NCBI GenBank assembly: GCA_045614565.1 | Contig: JAZLDG010000053.1 | Coordinates: 1-64,000, forward strand | DNA: 64,000 nucleotides | Direction of reading: 5' to 3' | Origin: Scatosoma sp045614565 | GTDB lineage: Bacteria; Bacillota; Clostridia; Christensenellales; Borkfalkiaceae | Shown here: piece after piece, positions 39,637-48,042 of the stretch | Position numbering within the stretch: the first letter of the stretch is position 1 | How the letters are laid out: the number at the start of each line of letters is the position of its first letter | Made by a program: the position numbers and the translations under genes | Notes under the pieces: model-generated | The model's input: the letters and a program-made list of their open reading frames with translations, nothing else | Database searches by the model: none | Told to the model about the DNA's origin: nothing

Positions 39637-40639
39637 GATTCTCAACAAAACGGTAAACAAGAAATCCCTTATGATAATGGCGGTCGTTATGACTATTTTG
39701 TTCGCGCTTTCGATCGTGATTACCGCACTCGTGGGCGTGAGCTACAATATCGTAACGGATAATTCCAAAACGGTTACGGTTTCCGTCAACGATTATTTCT
39801 ATAACACCAAATTAGAAGCGGTGGAAGACGTTTGCCGCGACGAATTTGACAAACAAGGTATGAAAGTCGAGTACGTTTATTACAGCGAGCTCGGCGGGGA
39901 CGACAGCGAAATCGTATTCGTATTCAACGAAGCGGTGAACGTGGACGCGGCAAAAGCCGCGCTTGCCCAGACCATAGCGGCAAAGACCGCCGACGGCGCG
40001 GAATGGGACGGTGCGATTATCAGCGTTACGAGCGGTAGCGAAACGGTTGCAACGGGTATGCCCGTATCGTACGCAATCCGCGCGCTCGTAGCCGTCGTAG
40101 TATTCGCCGCGCTTGCGTTTGCGTACGTTGCGCTCCGTTACCGTTTGCATATGGGTATCCTTGCGGCGATTGCAACGCTCGTTGGCCCGATCCTTGCCAC
40201 GGTTATCATCTTGCTTACGCGTATCCCCCTTACCAACGGCGCGTTGTATGCGTTTGGCGTTACCGCGTTGTTATCGGCGGTATTCACCTTGCTTACGCTC
40301 AATAAGATTCGTAACAATCTCAAAGAAGACGACGAACGCAGCTTGCAGGAAAAGGTGGTTGCTTGCGTAGCGGACAAAGAAATTCTTGGTATCGCAATCT
40401 CACTTGCCGTCGCGCTCGTGTTGGTTGGCGCAATCGCAACGTCGATCGTGCGTTGGTTCGCGCTCGTTGCGTTCATCGGTTTGCTCGTCGCTACGTTCGT
40501 AGGTTTGTTCTTCGTTCCCGCGATGTACTTGCCCTTGCGCGAGAATGCGGATAAGAGAGCCGCAAACAAGCCCAAGAACGGTTACGTTGGCGCGAAAGCC
40601 GTTGAAAAAAAGGAAGAAACGGTAGAAGCAGCTGAATAA
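39626..40639 (+). CDS. secF: SecF-like translocase subunit (divergent)
   Basis: About 337 residues with one N-terminal helix, an external domain (about 35-140) and five C-terminal helices: YAIRALVAVVVFAALAFAYV, RLHMGILAAIATLVGPILAT and DERSLQEKVVACVADKEILG lie in the SecF positions. I prefer ATG 39626, 9 bases after GGAGG; an ATG at 39617 is too close to that site. The gene overlaps the 3' end of secD. The C-terminus is a charged tail. A strong terminator follows. Confidence 0.75.
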   Translation: MMNKILNKTVNKKSLMIMAVVMTILFALSIVITALVGVSYNIVTDNSKTVTVSVNDYFYNTKLEAVEDVCRDEFDKQGMKVEYVYYSELGGDDSEIVFVFNEAVNVDAAKAALAQTIAAKTADGAEWDGAIISVTSGSETVATGMPVSYAIRALVAVVVFAALAFAYVALRYRLHMGILAAIATLVGPILATVIILLTRIPLTNGALYAFGVTALLSAVFTLLTLNKIRNNLKEDDERSLQEKVVACVADKEILGIAISLAVALVLVGAIATSIVRWFALVAFIGLLVATFVGLFFVPAMYLPLRENADKRAANKPKNGYVGAKAVEKKEETVEAAE

Positions 40640-40654
40640 TTTTGTAGCAAATAT

Positions 40655-40695
40655 AACGGGCGGGAGGGGGTCGTTTCTCCCGCCCGCCGTTTTTA
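40655..40695 (+). terminator. Terminator of secDF
   Basis: AACGGGCGGGAG pairs with CTCCCGCCCG and following CGTT, ending in a T run; a very GC-rich stem. Confidence 0.85.
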
Positions 40696-40700
40696 ATCTT

Positions 40701-40878
40701 TTGGCTCTGTCCCAACACTCGGTTGATTTTTGACGGAAAAACGCTGCGAAATACTGTACAAAACCCGCGGTTACATACCACAGCGGGTATGCGCCCTTGT
40801 GTATTTGCTTGCCTTTCTTGTGTTTTTCTCGTCAAACCGCACAAAGCACTAATCAACCGCTTATTGTGACATCGCCAA
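40701..40878. mobile_element. MITE-like element with 32-bp imperfect terminal inverted repeats
   Basis: The left end (40701-40732) and the complement of the right end (40847-40878) agree at 24 of 32 positions, with the core CGGTTGATT identical. The 178-bp element has no coding capacity. It sits between the secDF terminator and the recJ ribosome binding site (40886-40890). No second copy was found in this window and no transposase is present. Confidence 0.55.
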
Positions 40879-40895
40879 TCTTTTTAGGAGCTAAA

Positions 40896-43220
40896 ATGAA
40901 AAAACTCGTTCCCGAATACTCGTTTTCGGCAGAGCAACTGAATATTATTTCCGATCTCGCCGCAAAAACGGGACTGACGGAACGCGTCACGCGTATTTTG
41001 TACGCGCGGGGTATAGACACCGCGGAAAAAATCCGTAAGTTTATGCAACCGTCGCGCCGCAATTTCCTTTCGCCCTTTTTAATGCGCGGAATGGAAGAAA
41101 CGGTGCGGTTAATTACCGAAGCCCGCGACGAAGGGAAAACGGTCGCTGTGTTCGGCGATTACGACGCGGACGGGGTTTGTGCTTCGGCGATTATGTTCCA
41201 CGCCTTGCGGGATTTTGGCGTGGAAGCGCATATTTATATTCCCGAACGCGCGGACGGCTACGGCTTGTCCATCGAAGCTATCGACCGCATTTTCGACGAA
41301 TGTAATCCCGAGCTTTTTATTACCGTGGACTGCGGGATTTCTTGCGCGAAAGAAGCGCAGTATATTTACGAGCTTGGCTCGGACGTGATCGTAACCGATC
41401 ACCACGAATTGCCCGAAGTCTTGCCCGATTGCGTCATCGTAAATCCCAAATTACAGGACGATTACCCTTACGATAACCTTTGCGGTGCGGGGGTTGCCTT
41501 TAAGGTGGCTTGCGCGTTGCTTGGGGAAAAAGCTTATCAATATCTTGATTTTGCTGCCCTTGCAACGGTTGCGGACAGCGTGCCCTTGGTCAATGAAAAC
41601 CGCGATATCGTCACCGAAGGTTTGAAGCTGTTTAACACCAAGCTTCGTCCTTGTTTTGCAGGGCTGATCGGCAAGGTCTACGACGGGATTACGGCGCAAA
41701 CGCTTGCGTTCACCGTTGCGCCGCGTATCAACGCGGCGGGGCGAATGGGCGACGCGCAAGCGGCGTTTCAGCTCTTTACAGCGGAAACGGAAGCGGAGCT
41801 TTACGACCTTTCCGTCAAGCTTTGTTTATACAACACCGAACGGCAAAAATATTGCGACGAGTTATATAGCTCGGCGAAACAAAAGCTTCGTCAAAAGGGC
41901 GCGTACGGAAACGTGATTATGCTTTCGGACGAGAGCTGGAATACGGGCTTTATCGGTATCGTTGCGGCGCGACTGGCGGAAGAATTTAACCGTCCGACTT
42001 TGCTGTTCGTGCATAACGGCGATATGCTCAAAGGCAGCGCGAGAAGCATTGAAAGCATCAATATTTTCAACGTATTGAAAAATTGCTCGCAGTATATCGA
42101 AGAATTTGGCGGGCACGCACAAGCGGCGGGCGTGAACGTGCATATCGACAATTTTGAAAAGCTGGAAAAAGCGTTAAACGAAGAAATCGGCAACGCGTAC
42201 ACCAAGGACGATTTTGAACAAAAGGTCTATATCAGCGAAGAAATCACCGACGTGTTTTCGGAAAAATTCGCGCGGGAAATCGTGGCGATGGAGCCTTACG
42301 GCGTAGGTCACCGCCGACCGCTGTTCGTGCTTTCCGTGGGCGCGTGTACGGCGAAGCCGATCAAGGCGGCTTCTCCGCATTTGTCGGTGAAAAGCGATTT
42401 GATTGACTTGACCTATTTTTCGGGCGCGAAGCATTTGAAAATTATCGAAAGCGACGTGCGGAAAAATATCGTTTTTGAAGTGAGTATTTCCCATTTCAAG
42501 GGCAGAGAATATATCAAGGGCTTGGTTCGGGATTTGTTGTACGACGGGCGCACGGGCAAAAACGCTTCCGAGCGGATTTTTGCCAACGCTGTCAACCGTT
42601 TCTATTGCCCGCCCGTGGATTTTTCGCCCGTTCGGCTTTCGACGGCGGAAATTAAAACCTTGATCGAGCGTAAACGCGCCGAATGTGCGTACGGGCTTTG
42701 CTTGATCGCTTCGGATAGAAGAACGCTTCGCCATTACGAAGACTTGGAAGATTTGGGTTGCGATTTGTTCTATCCGTCGTCGCGCAATCTTGCCAACGCC
42801 TTGATCGTGTCGCCCGCTTCGGATGCCGACCTTTCGGGCTATCGCGATTTCGTGTTTTTGGATACGCCTTCCGATTTCCATTTACAAGCGCTTGCGGGTA
42901 GGCAGGTATTCGTCAACGAAGAAATTTCGGGGTATACGACTTTTGAAACGATCGACGCGTCCAGAGAAAGACTTTTGGAAATTTTTTCCGCGCTCCGTCG
43001 GGAAGTCAACTTCTTAAACGGGGATACGGCGGAAGATTTAGCGGCGAATTGCAATGGGCTGGGCTTTGATAAGAAAGAGTTTATATTCGCGCTTCGCGTG
43101 TTTGAAGAGCTTGGCTTGGTTGCGTTTGAAGAAGGCAAACTCACCGTTTACCGCGGCGTAAAAGCGGAACTTACCAATTCGGCAATTTACCGTAAAGTAT
43201 GCTTGTTACAACAGGCATAG
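40896..43220 (+). CDS. recJ: Single-stranded-DNA exonuclease RecJ
   Basis: A 774-residue RecJ. DHH motifs are intact: AVFGDYDADGVCASAI, LFITVDCGISCAKEA, VIVTDHHELPE, and VNPKLQDDYPYDNLCGAGVA; the DHHA1 part has GSARSIESINIF and FGGHAQAAGVNV. The C-terminal OB and extra domains are long, as in Firmicute RecJ. It degrades single strands 5' to 3' in recombination and mismatch repair. Start ATG 40896 follows AGGAG; an in-frame ATG at 40797 lies within the MITE-like element and is not preferred. Confidence 0.95.
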   Translation: MKKLVPEYSFSAEQLNIISDLAAKTGLTERVTRILYARGIDTAEKIRKFMQPSRRNFLSPFLMRGMEETVRLITEARDEGKTVAVFGDYDADGVCASAIMFHALRDFGVEAHIYIPERADGYGLSIEAIDRIFDECNPELFITVDCGISCAKEAQYIYELGSDVIVTDHHELPEVLPDCVIVNPKLQDDYPYDNLCGAGVAFKVACALLGEKAYQYLDFAALATVADSVPLVNENRDIVTEGLKLFNTKLRPCFAGLIGKVYDGITAQTLAFTVAPRINAAGRMGDAQAAFQLFTAETEAELYDLSVKLCLYNTERQKYCDELYSSAKQKLRQKGAYGNVIMLSDESWNTGFIGIVAARLAEEFNRPTLLFVHNGDMLKGSARSIESINIFNVLKNCSQYIEEFGGHAQAAGVNVHIDNFEKLEKALNEEIGNAYTKDDFEQKVYISEEITDVFSEKFAREIVAMEPYGVGHRRPLFVLSVGACTAKPIKAASPHLSVKSDLIDLTYFSGAKHLKIIESDVRKNIVFEVSISHFKGREYIKGLVRDLLYDGRTGKNASERIFANAVNRFYCPPVDFSPVRLSTAEIKTLIERKRAECAYGLCLIASDRRTLRHYEDLEDLGCDLFYPSSRNLANALIVSPASDADLSGYRDFVFLDTPSDFHLQALAGRQVFVNEEISGYTTFETIDASRERLLEIFSALRREVNFLNGDTAEDLAANCNGLGFDKKEFIFALRVFEELGLVAFEEGKLTVYRGVKAELTNSAIYRKVCLLQQA

Positions 43221-43277
43221 CCACAAAGGAATAAACCGAACTTGATTTTGAGATAGATTTGCTTTATTTCTTTGTGG
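43221..43277 (+). promoter_or_regulatory. Long hairpin in the recJ-rel gap
   Basis: CCACAAAGGAATAAA and TTTATTTCTTTGTGG are complementary over 15 bases (one G-U in RNA) with a 27-base loop, ending 3 bases before the rel ribosome binding region AGGAGT. No T run. Possibly an mRNA processing or translation control element. Confidence 0.55.
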
Positions 43278-43290
43278 TATAGGAGTACTT

Positions 43291-45435
43291 ATGGAAGACA
43301 CTTTACAGAAAATAAAACAGCATTACGAAGACAACGATTGCGTGATGCTTGAACGGGCGTACGATTACGCTGAAAACGCGCATAAAAACCAAAAACGCGC
43401 TTCGGGCGAGCCGTACTTTATCCACCCTTGCGCGGTTGCGGATATCCTGATGGAGCTGGGCTTGGACGCGGCGACGATTGCCGCCGCGCTTTTGCACGAC
43501 GTAATCGAAGACACCGACTCGACGGCGGAAGACATTAAAGCCGCGTTTGGCGACGAAGTGCTTGCGCTCGTGAGCGGGGTTACCAAGCTTGAAAAAATCG
43601 TGTTCAAATCGCAAGCGGACGAAGACGCGGAAAACTTCCGTAAAATTTTCGTCGCAATGGCAAAGGACGTGCGGGTTATCATTATCAAGCTTGCCGATCG
43701 GTTGCATAATATGCGTTCGCTCAATTTCCTTTCCCACGAACGCCAACAGCGTATGGCGAAAGAAACCTTGGAAATTTACGCACCCTTGGCGGGACGGCTC
43801 GGTATCTCGCAAATCAAGTGCGAATTAGAAGACCTTTGTTTGAAATATCTCGATCCCGAAGCGTACGAGCATCTCGTTTACAATATCCGCGAACGGCTTT
43901 CCGAGCGTAAGGAATTCGTAGCGCAAGTCGTGGAAGAAATCAAAGAACTTATGAAAAACGACGGTGTAGCAGGGGAAGTTTTCGGCCGTCCCAAGCATTT
44001 TTATTCCATTTATAAAAAGATGAAAAACAAGGGCAAAACGCTCGATCAAATCTACGATTTGTCCGCCGTTCGCGTCATCGTTAAGGACGTGAGAGAATGT
44101 TATACGGTGCTTGGGGAAATCCACGAAAAATGGAAACCGATCCCGGGGCGTATTAAGGATTATATCGCCACGCCCAAGCCCAACAAATATCAATCCTTGC
44201 ATACCACGGTTATGACCAAATACGGTCAACCGTTTGAAATCCAAATCCGTACCGAAGAAATGCACAAAATTGCGGAATTCGGTATCGCGGCGCATTGGAA
44301 ATACAAAGAAGGCAAAACGGAAGAAGAACAAAGCAAGTTTGAAAGCCGTTTGGCTTGGCTTCGCGAAGTTATGGAATGGCAGGGCGACTTAAAGGACTCC
44401 CGCGAGTTTATCGACGCCTTGAAAACGGAGCTTTACAGCCACGAATTGCTCGTCTTTACCCCGCGCGGTAAGGTTATTTCCCTTCCCCCGCAAGCCACGC
44501 CCGTGGATTTTGCGTACGCCATTCACTCGGAAGTGGGCAACCATTGCACGGGTGCGCGTGTAAATTCCAAAATCGTACCCTTGACGACGACCTTGGAAGT
44601 GGGCGACGTAGTGGAAATTATTACTTCCCCCAACTCGAAAGGACCGTCGCGCGACTGGTTGAAATTTATCAAATCGTCGAGCGCACGCGCGAAAATTCGG
44701 CAATTCTATAAAAACGAGTTAAAGGAAGAAAATATCCGTCTTGGGCAAGTCAAGCTCGAAGAAGAAGCCAAAAAACGCGGTTTTTCGCTTGCGGATTTGC
44801 TCAATGCCGACAGCTTTCAGCGCATTTCCGAACGCTTCTCGTTCAACGAAATGGAAGAAATGTACGCGGCGGTGGGGTACGGCTCGATTTCCGTCAACCA
44901 AATTTTGTTTAAGCTCATCGATTATTACCGCAAAGAAACACCGATGGCGTTTGAGCTCCACGCGGTCGGCGGCGGGAAAAATCCCGGGGGTGTACTCGTC
45001 AACGGACAAACGGGAATGCTCGTGCGGTTTGCGGGCTGTTGCTCGCCCGTACCCGGCGACGAAATTGTGGGCTATACTTCCCGCGGTAGGGGCGTAGTTA
45101 TTCACCGCGCCGATTGTCCGAATATCGGCGGTATCGACAAGCAACGCTTGTTGCCTGCTTCGTGGCAGTTAGAAGCGGGGAAGAAACAACGCTACAACGC
45201 GAATATTTCCATTCGTGCGACCGATCAAGGCGCGGCGTTGTCCGTTCTTTCGCTCGTGGTTTCCGATTTGAAACTGTCTATTACGGCAGTCAACGGCAGA
45301 ATTGATAAAAACGGCGACGCGGTTTTGGAAGCTTCCGTTTCCTTGACGGACATTTCCGAAGTCGATCTTTTGATTAAGAAAATGCAAGCCGACCGCCGTA
45401 TTTACGAAGTGCACCGTATCACTTCTTTGTCTTAA
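43291..45435 (+). CDS. rel: Bifunctional (p)ppGpp synthetase/hydrolase
   Basis: A 714-residue RelA/SpoT homologue. HD hydrolase: GEPYFIHPCAVADIL, LLHDVIEDTD with H69-D70, and KLADRLHNMRSL. Synthetase: GRPKHFYSIYKKM, YDLSAVRVIV, and IPGRIKDYIATPKPNKYQSL. TGS domain: LLVFTPRGKVISLPPQATPV with DFAYAIHSEVG. A zinc-finger/helical region with RFAGCCSPVPGDEIVGY and a C-terminal ACT domain follow. All catalytic elements of both activities appear intact, so it should make and degrade the stringent alarmone. Confidence 0.96.
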   Translation: MEDTLQKIKQHYEDNDCVMLERAYDYAENAHKNQKRASGEPYFIHPCAVADILMELGLDAATIAAALLHDVIEDTDSTAEDIKAAFGDEVLALVSGVTKLEKIVFKSQADEDAENFRKIFVAMAKDVRVIIIKLADRLHNMRSLNFLSHERQQRMAKETLEIYAPLAGRLGISQIKCELEDLCLKYLDPEAYEHLVYNIRERLSERKEFVAQVVEEIKELMKNDGVAGEVFGRPKHFYSIYKKMKNKGKTLDQIYDLSAVRVIVKDVRECYTVLGEIHEKWKPIPGRIKDYIATPKPNKYQSLHTTVMTKYGQPFEIQIRTEEMHKIAEFGIAAHWKYKEGKTEEEQSKFESRLAWLREVMEWQGDLKDSREFIDALKTELYSHELLVFTPRGKVISLPPQATPVDFAYAIHSEVGNHCTGARVNSKIVPLTTTLEVGDVVEIITSPNSKGPSRDWLKFIKSSSARAKIRQFYKNELKEENIRLGQVKLEEEAKKRGFSLADLLNADSFQRISERFSFNEMEEMYAAVGYGSISVNQILFKLIDYYRKETPMAFELHAVGGGKNPGGVLVNGQTGMLVRFAGCCSPVPGDEIVGYTSRGRGVVIHRADCPNIGGIDKQRLLPASWQLEAGKKQRYNANISIRATDQGAALSVLSLVVSDLKLSITAVNGRIDKNGDAVLEASVSLTDISEVDLLIKKMQADRRIYEVHRITSLS

Positions 45436-45439
45436 TACT

Positions 45440-46057
45440 ATGAAGATTATCCGTATTTCCCCGCGTGGATTTGGTGCGAACACCTACGTTTTAACGCAGG
45501 ACGGACAAAACGCCGTCGTGATCGATCCCGCACAAAACAGAATAGAAAGCGAGCTTATAAAGCTCGGCTTAACCCCGCAATATATCTTACTCACCCATTG
45601 TCATTTTGACCACGTGGGCGGGGTGGCGGCGTTGCAAGCTGCGGGCGCAAAGGTGCTTTGTACCGAACAGGAAAAACCGCTCGTGGGCACGCAAGCCGAC
45701 CTTTTTGACGCGTTTGGCGCGCCCCGTACGCCCTATAAAATCGACGAAACGCTCCGTGATAATCAAACGCGGGAGCTTTGCGGGATCAAGTTTACCACGC
45801 TTTTAACGGCGGGACATACCGCGGGGAGCGCGTGCTATCTCGTGGAAGCGGACGGGGGTAGGTATTTGTTTACGGGGGATACGCTGTTTGCAGGCAGTAT
45901 CGGCAGGACGGATTTCCCGACGGGAAATATCGGTCGGCTTCGTGAAAGCTTGCGCCGTCTTGCTTTGCTAGACGATATGCCCGTATACGCGGGACACGAA
46001 GACGAAACGACGATAGAAAGAGAACGGAAAACAAACCCGTTTATGGCGGATTTATAG
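45440..46057 (+). CDS. Metallo-beta-lactamase fold hydrolase (glyoxalase II-like)
   Basis: A 205-residue protein with the binuclear metal motif THCHFDHVGG, then TAGHTAGSACYLVE and LFTGDTLFAGSIGRTDFPTG and the late AGHEDETTIERE. This group includes hydroxyacylglutathione hydrolase-like thioesterases. Starting 4 bases after the rel stop, it is in the recJ-rel-MBL-hemZ cluster typical of Clostridia. Substrate unknown. Confidence 0.9.
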   Translation: MKIIRISPRGFGANTYVLTQDGQNAVVIDPAQNRIESELIKLGLTPQYILLTHCHFDHVGGVAALQAAGAKVLCTEQEKPLVGTQADLFDAFGAPRTPYKIDETLRDNQTRELCGIKFTTLLTAGHTAGSACYLVEADGGRYLFTGDTLFAGSIGRTDFPTGNIGRLRESLRRLALLDDMPVYAGHEDETTIERERKTNPFMADL

Positions 46058-46066
46058 GGAAAAATT

Positions 46067-47443
46067 ATGCTTTCTACCAACTGTACTTTTCTTGAAAACG
46101 AACTTTTAGACGCGGCGCGATTATTCAAAAATCGCCCGCAATCTATTTTACACGCTTTCCGCTTTGAAGAAGGCGTGTTTTACAACGATTTCACGGTGGA
46201 CGGGGAGCAGTATTTCTTTGAAGATAGGGAGCAGGTACGCGACGAATTGATTTTTAAGCGTTTGGAACGGAGATTTGCCAAGCTTCGTTTGTACGAGATT
46301 TTAAGCGAAAAATACGGCGAAAAAATGCCGTGGGGCGCGTTGACGGGGATTCGTCCAACCAAGCTCGCGTATACGGAAATTGAAGAAAACGGAGAATTTC
46401 GTACGCTGTTTGAGCGTATGCGGGTACGGGAAGAAAATATCGCTTTGGTGGAAAAAATTTTGCAAACGCAAAAAGGTATTTACGAAAAGCGCGACGGGAA
46501 CACCGATTTATTCGTTTCCTTACCCTTTTGCCCGACCAAATGCGCGTACTGCTCGTTTATCACCGCGCCCATCGACAAAACGCGCGCTTTTTTGCCTGCG
46601 TACTTGGACTGCTTGGAAAAGGAGCTTGTGTCGGCAGGGGAAAGCGTAGGACGGCTTCGGAGCGCGTATATCGGCGGCGGAACGCCGTTCGCGCTCGACG
46701 CACCCGATTTGGAACGGGTTTTGAAAGCGGTTGCGCCCATTATTTTGCAAAATAATCCCCAAGCGGAATACACCGTCGAAGCGGGCAGACCGGACGTTTT
46801 TTCAGACGAAAAATTACGGTTGTTAAAGGATTACGGCGTAACGCGGATTTGTATCAATCCGCAAACCTTTTCGGACGAAACGCTTCAAAAAATCGGGAGA
46901 AAACATACGGTGGCGCAGTTCTATCAGGCGTTGGAAGCTTCGGAAAAATACGGTTTTTCGCTGAATATCGATTTGATAGCGGGGCTTGCGGACGAGCGGG
47001 TGGAAACCTTTGCTAAAAGTGTGGAACGCGCGGCGGAAACGGGCGCGGACAATATCACCGTACATTGTTTGTCGCTTAAATCGGGTGCGAAGCTCAAAGA
47101 AGAAATTTCGTATATCGAAAACGATTATATTTCGGATATGGTGATGTCGTCCCGTAATATATTGACGGAAAAAGGGTATTTGCCCTATTATATGTACCGC
47201 CAAAAATACCAAGCGGGCAATAACGAAAACGTGGGCTGGACGAAAAAGGGCAAGGCTTGCGTGTATAATATAGACGTTATGGAAGAAACGGCGGATAACC
47301 TTGCCGTCGGCGCAAACGCCATTTCCAAACGCGTGTTTACGAAACAAGGGCTGATAACCCGTTTCGCTTCGCAAAAGGATTTACGGACGTATATAGAAAA
47401 TATCGACGAATTGATTGCAAAAAAACGCAATTTTTTCAAATAA
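46067..47443 (+). CDS. hemZ: Coproporphyrinogen dehydrogenase-like HemZ
   Basis: A 458-residue radical SAM protein with the CxxxCxxC motif in CPTKCAYCSF near residue 154, YIGGGTPFALDAPDLERVLK, GRPDVFSDEKLRLLKDYGVT and RICINPQTFSDETLQKIGRK. An extra N-terminal domain with WGALTGIRPTKLAY identifies the HemZ subfamily, not HemN/HemW. Despite the name, HemZ in organisms without haem synthesis may serve another radical reaction; no other haem genes are in the window. Confidence 0.9.
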   Translation: MLSTNCTFLENELLDAARLFKNRPQSILHAFRFEEGVFYNDFTVDGEQYFFEDREQVRDELIFKRLERRFAKLRLYEILSEKYGEKMPWGALTGIRPTKLAYTEIEENGEFRTLFERMRVREENIALVEKILQTQKGIYEKRDGNTDLFVSLPFCPTKCAYCSFITAPIDKTRAFLPAYLDCLEKELVSAGESVGRLRSAYIGGGTPFALDAPDLERVLKAVAPIILQNNPQAEYTVEAGRPDVFSDEKLRLLKDYGVTRICINPQTFSDETLQKIGRKHTVAQFYQALEASEKYGFSLNIDLIAGLADERVETFAKSVERAAETGADNITVHCLSLKSGAKLKEEISYIENDYISDMVMSSRNILTEKGYLPYYMYRQKYQAGNNENVGWTKKGKACVYNIDVMEETADNLAVGANAISKRVFTKQGLITRFASQKDLRTYIENIDELIAKKRNFFK

Positions 47444-47477
47444 AGACGAAAAAAACGAAAAAATAAGGCAAATTCGT

Positions 47478-47506
47478 TTTACATTCTAAAAAGTTTGTGG
47501 TAAAAT
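47478..47506 (+). promoter_or_regulatory. Promoter of rpsO
   Basis: TTTACA (47478-47483), 17-bp spacer, TAAAAT (47501-47506). Confidence 0.65.
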
Positions 47507-47588
47507 AATAATAACGGTCGCAAAGAGAATCGAATCTCCACGTTTCCCTTTGCGATACGAGTAACGTTCCATAGGAGGATAAAAAGAA

Positions 47589-47843
47589 ATGGAAAAGAAT
47601 GAAATTATTGCAAAATTCGCAACCCACGAAGGCGACACGGGTTCGCCTGAAGTACAAATCGCGTTGTTGACGGAGAGAATCAACCACCTTAACGAGCATT
47701 TGAAAACTCATAAGCAGGACAACCACTCCCGTCGCGGTCTTTTGAAGATGGTAGGTAAGCGCAGAGGCTTGCTCGACTATCTTAAAGGAAAAGATATCGC
47801 AAGATACAGAGCGATCATTGAAGCGTTGGGGCTTCGTAAATAA
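47589..47843 (+). CDS. rpsO: Ribosomal protein uS15
   Basis: An 84-residue S15: FATHEGDTGSPEVQIALLTE and NHSRRGLLKMVGKRRGLLDY are invariant family segments. RBS AGGAGG. Its terminator and then pnp reproduce the rpsO-pnp order found in most bacteria. Confidence 0.97.
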   Translation: MEKNEIIAKFATHEGDTGSPEVQIALLTERINHLNEHLKTHKQDNHSRRGLLKMVGKRRGLLDYLKGKDIARYRAIIEALGLRK

Positions 47844-47855
47844 TGCAAGCACGAA

Positions 47856-47886
47856 AGGGCGGGTTATTTTAACTCGCCTTTTTTTG
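47856..47886 (+). terminator. Terminator of rpsO
   Basis: GGCGGGTT / AACTCGCC stem followed by a run of seven T. Confidence 0.85.
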
Positions 47887-48042
47887 TGATAAGGAGTACT
47901 TGATAGCAAAAAAGCGTTAGGGAAGGAGAGCAGGTTTCGGCATAAGCTTGTTTTCTCGCCCGAAACGAGAGCCACCGTCCGTCGTCGGGCGACACGGGCG
48001 GACAAGAACAAAAAAGAATTACAGACAAGGAGAATTTTTACA
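47887..48042 (+). promoter_or_regulatory. Structured pnp leader
   Basis: A 156-base gap with two predicted hairpins: TCTCG..CGAGA around 47961-47977 and a larger GTCCG..CGGAC fold around 47986-48003. It may be an RNase-processed leader for pnp autoregulation, as in other bacteria; the exact fold is not established. No promoter clearly seen. Confidence 0.4.
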
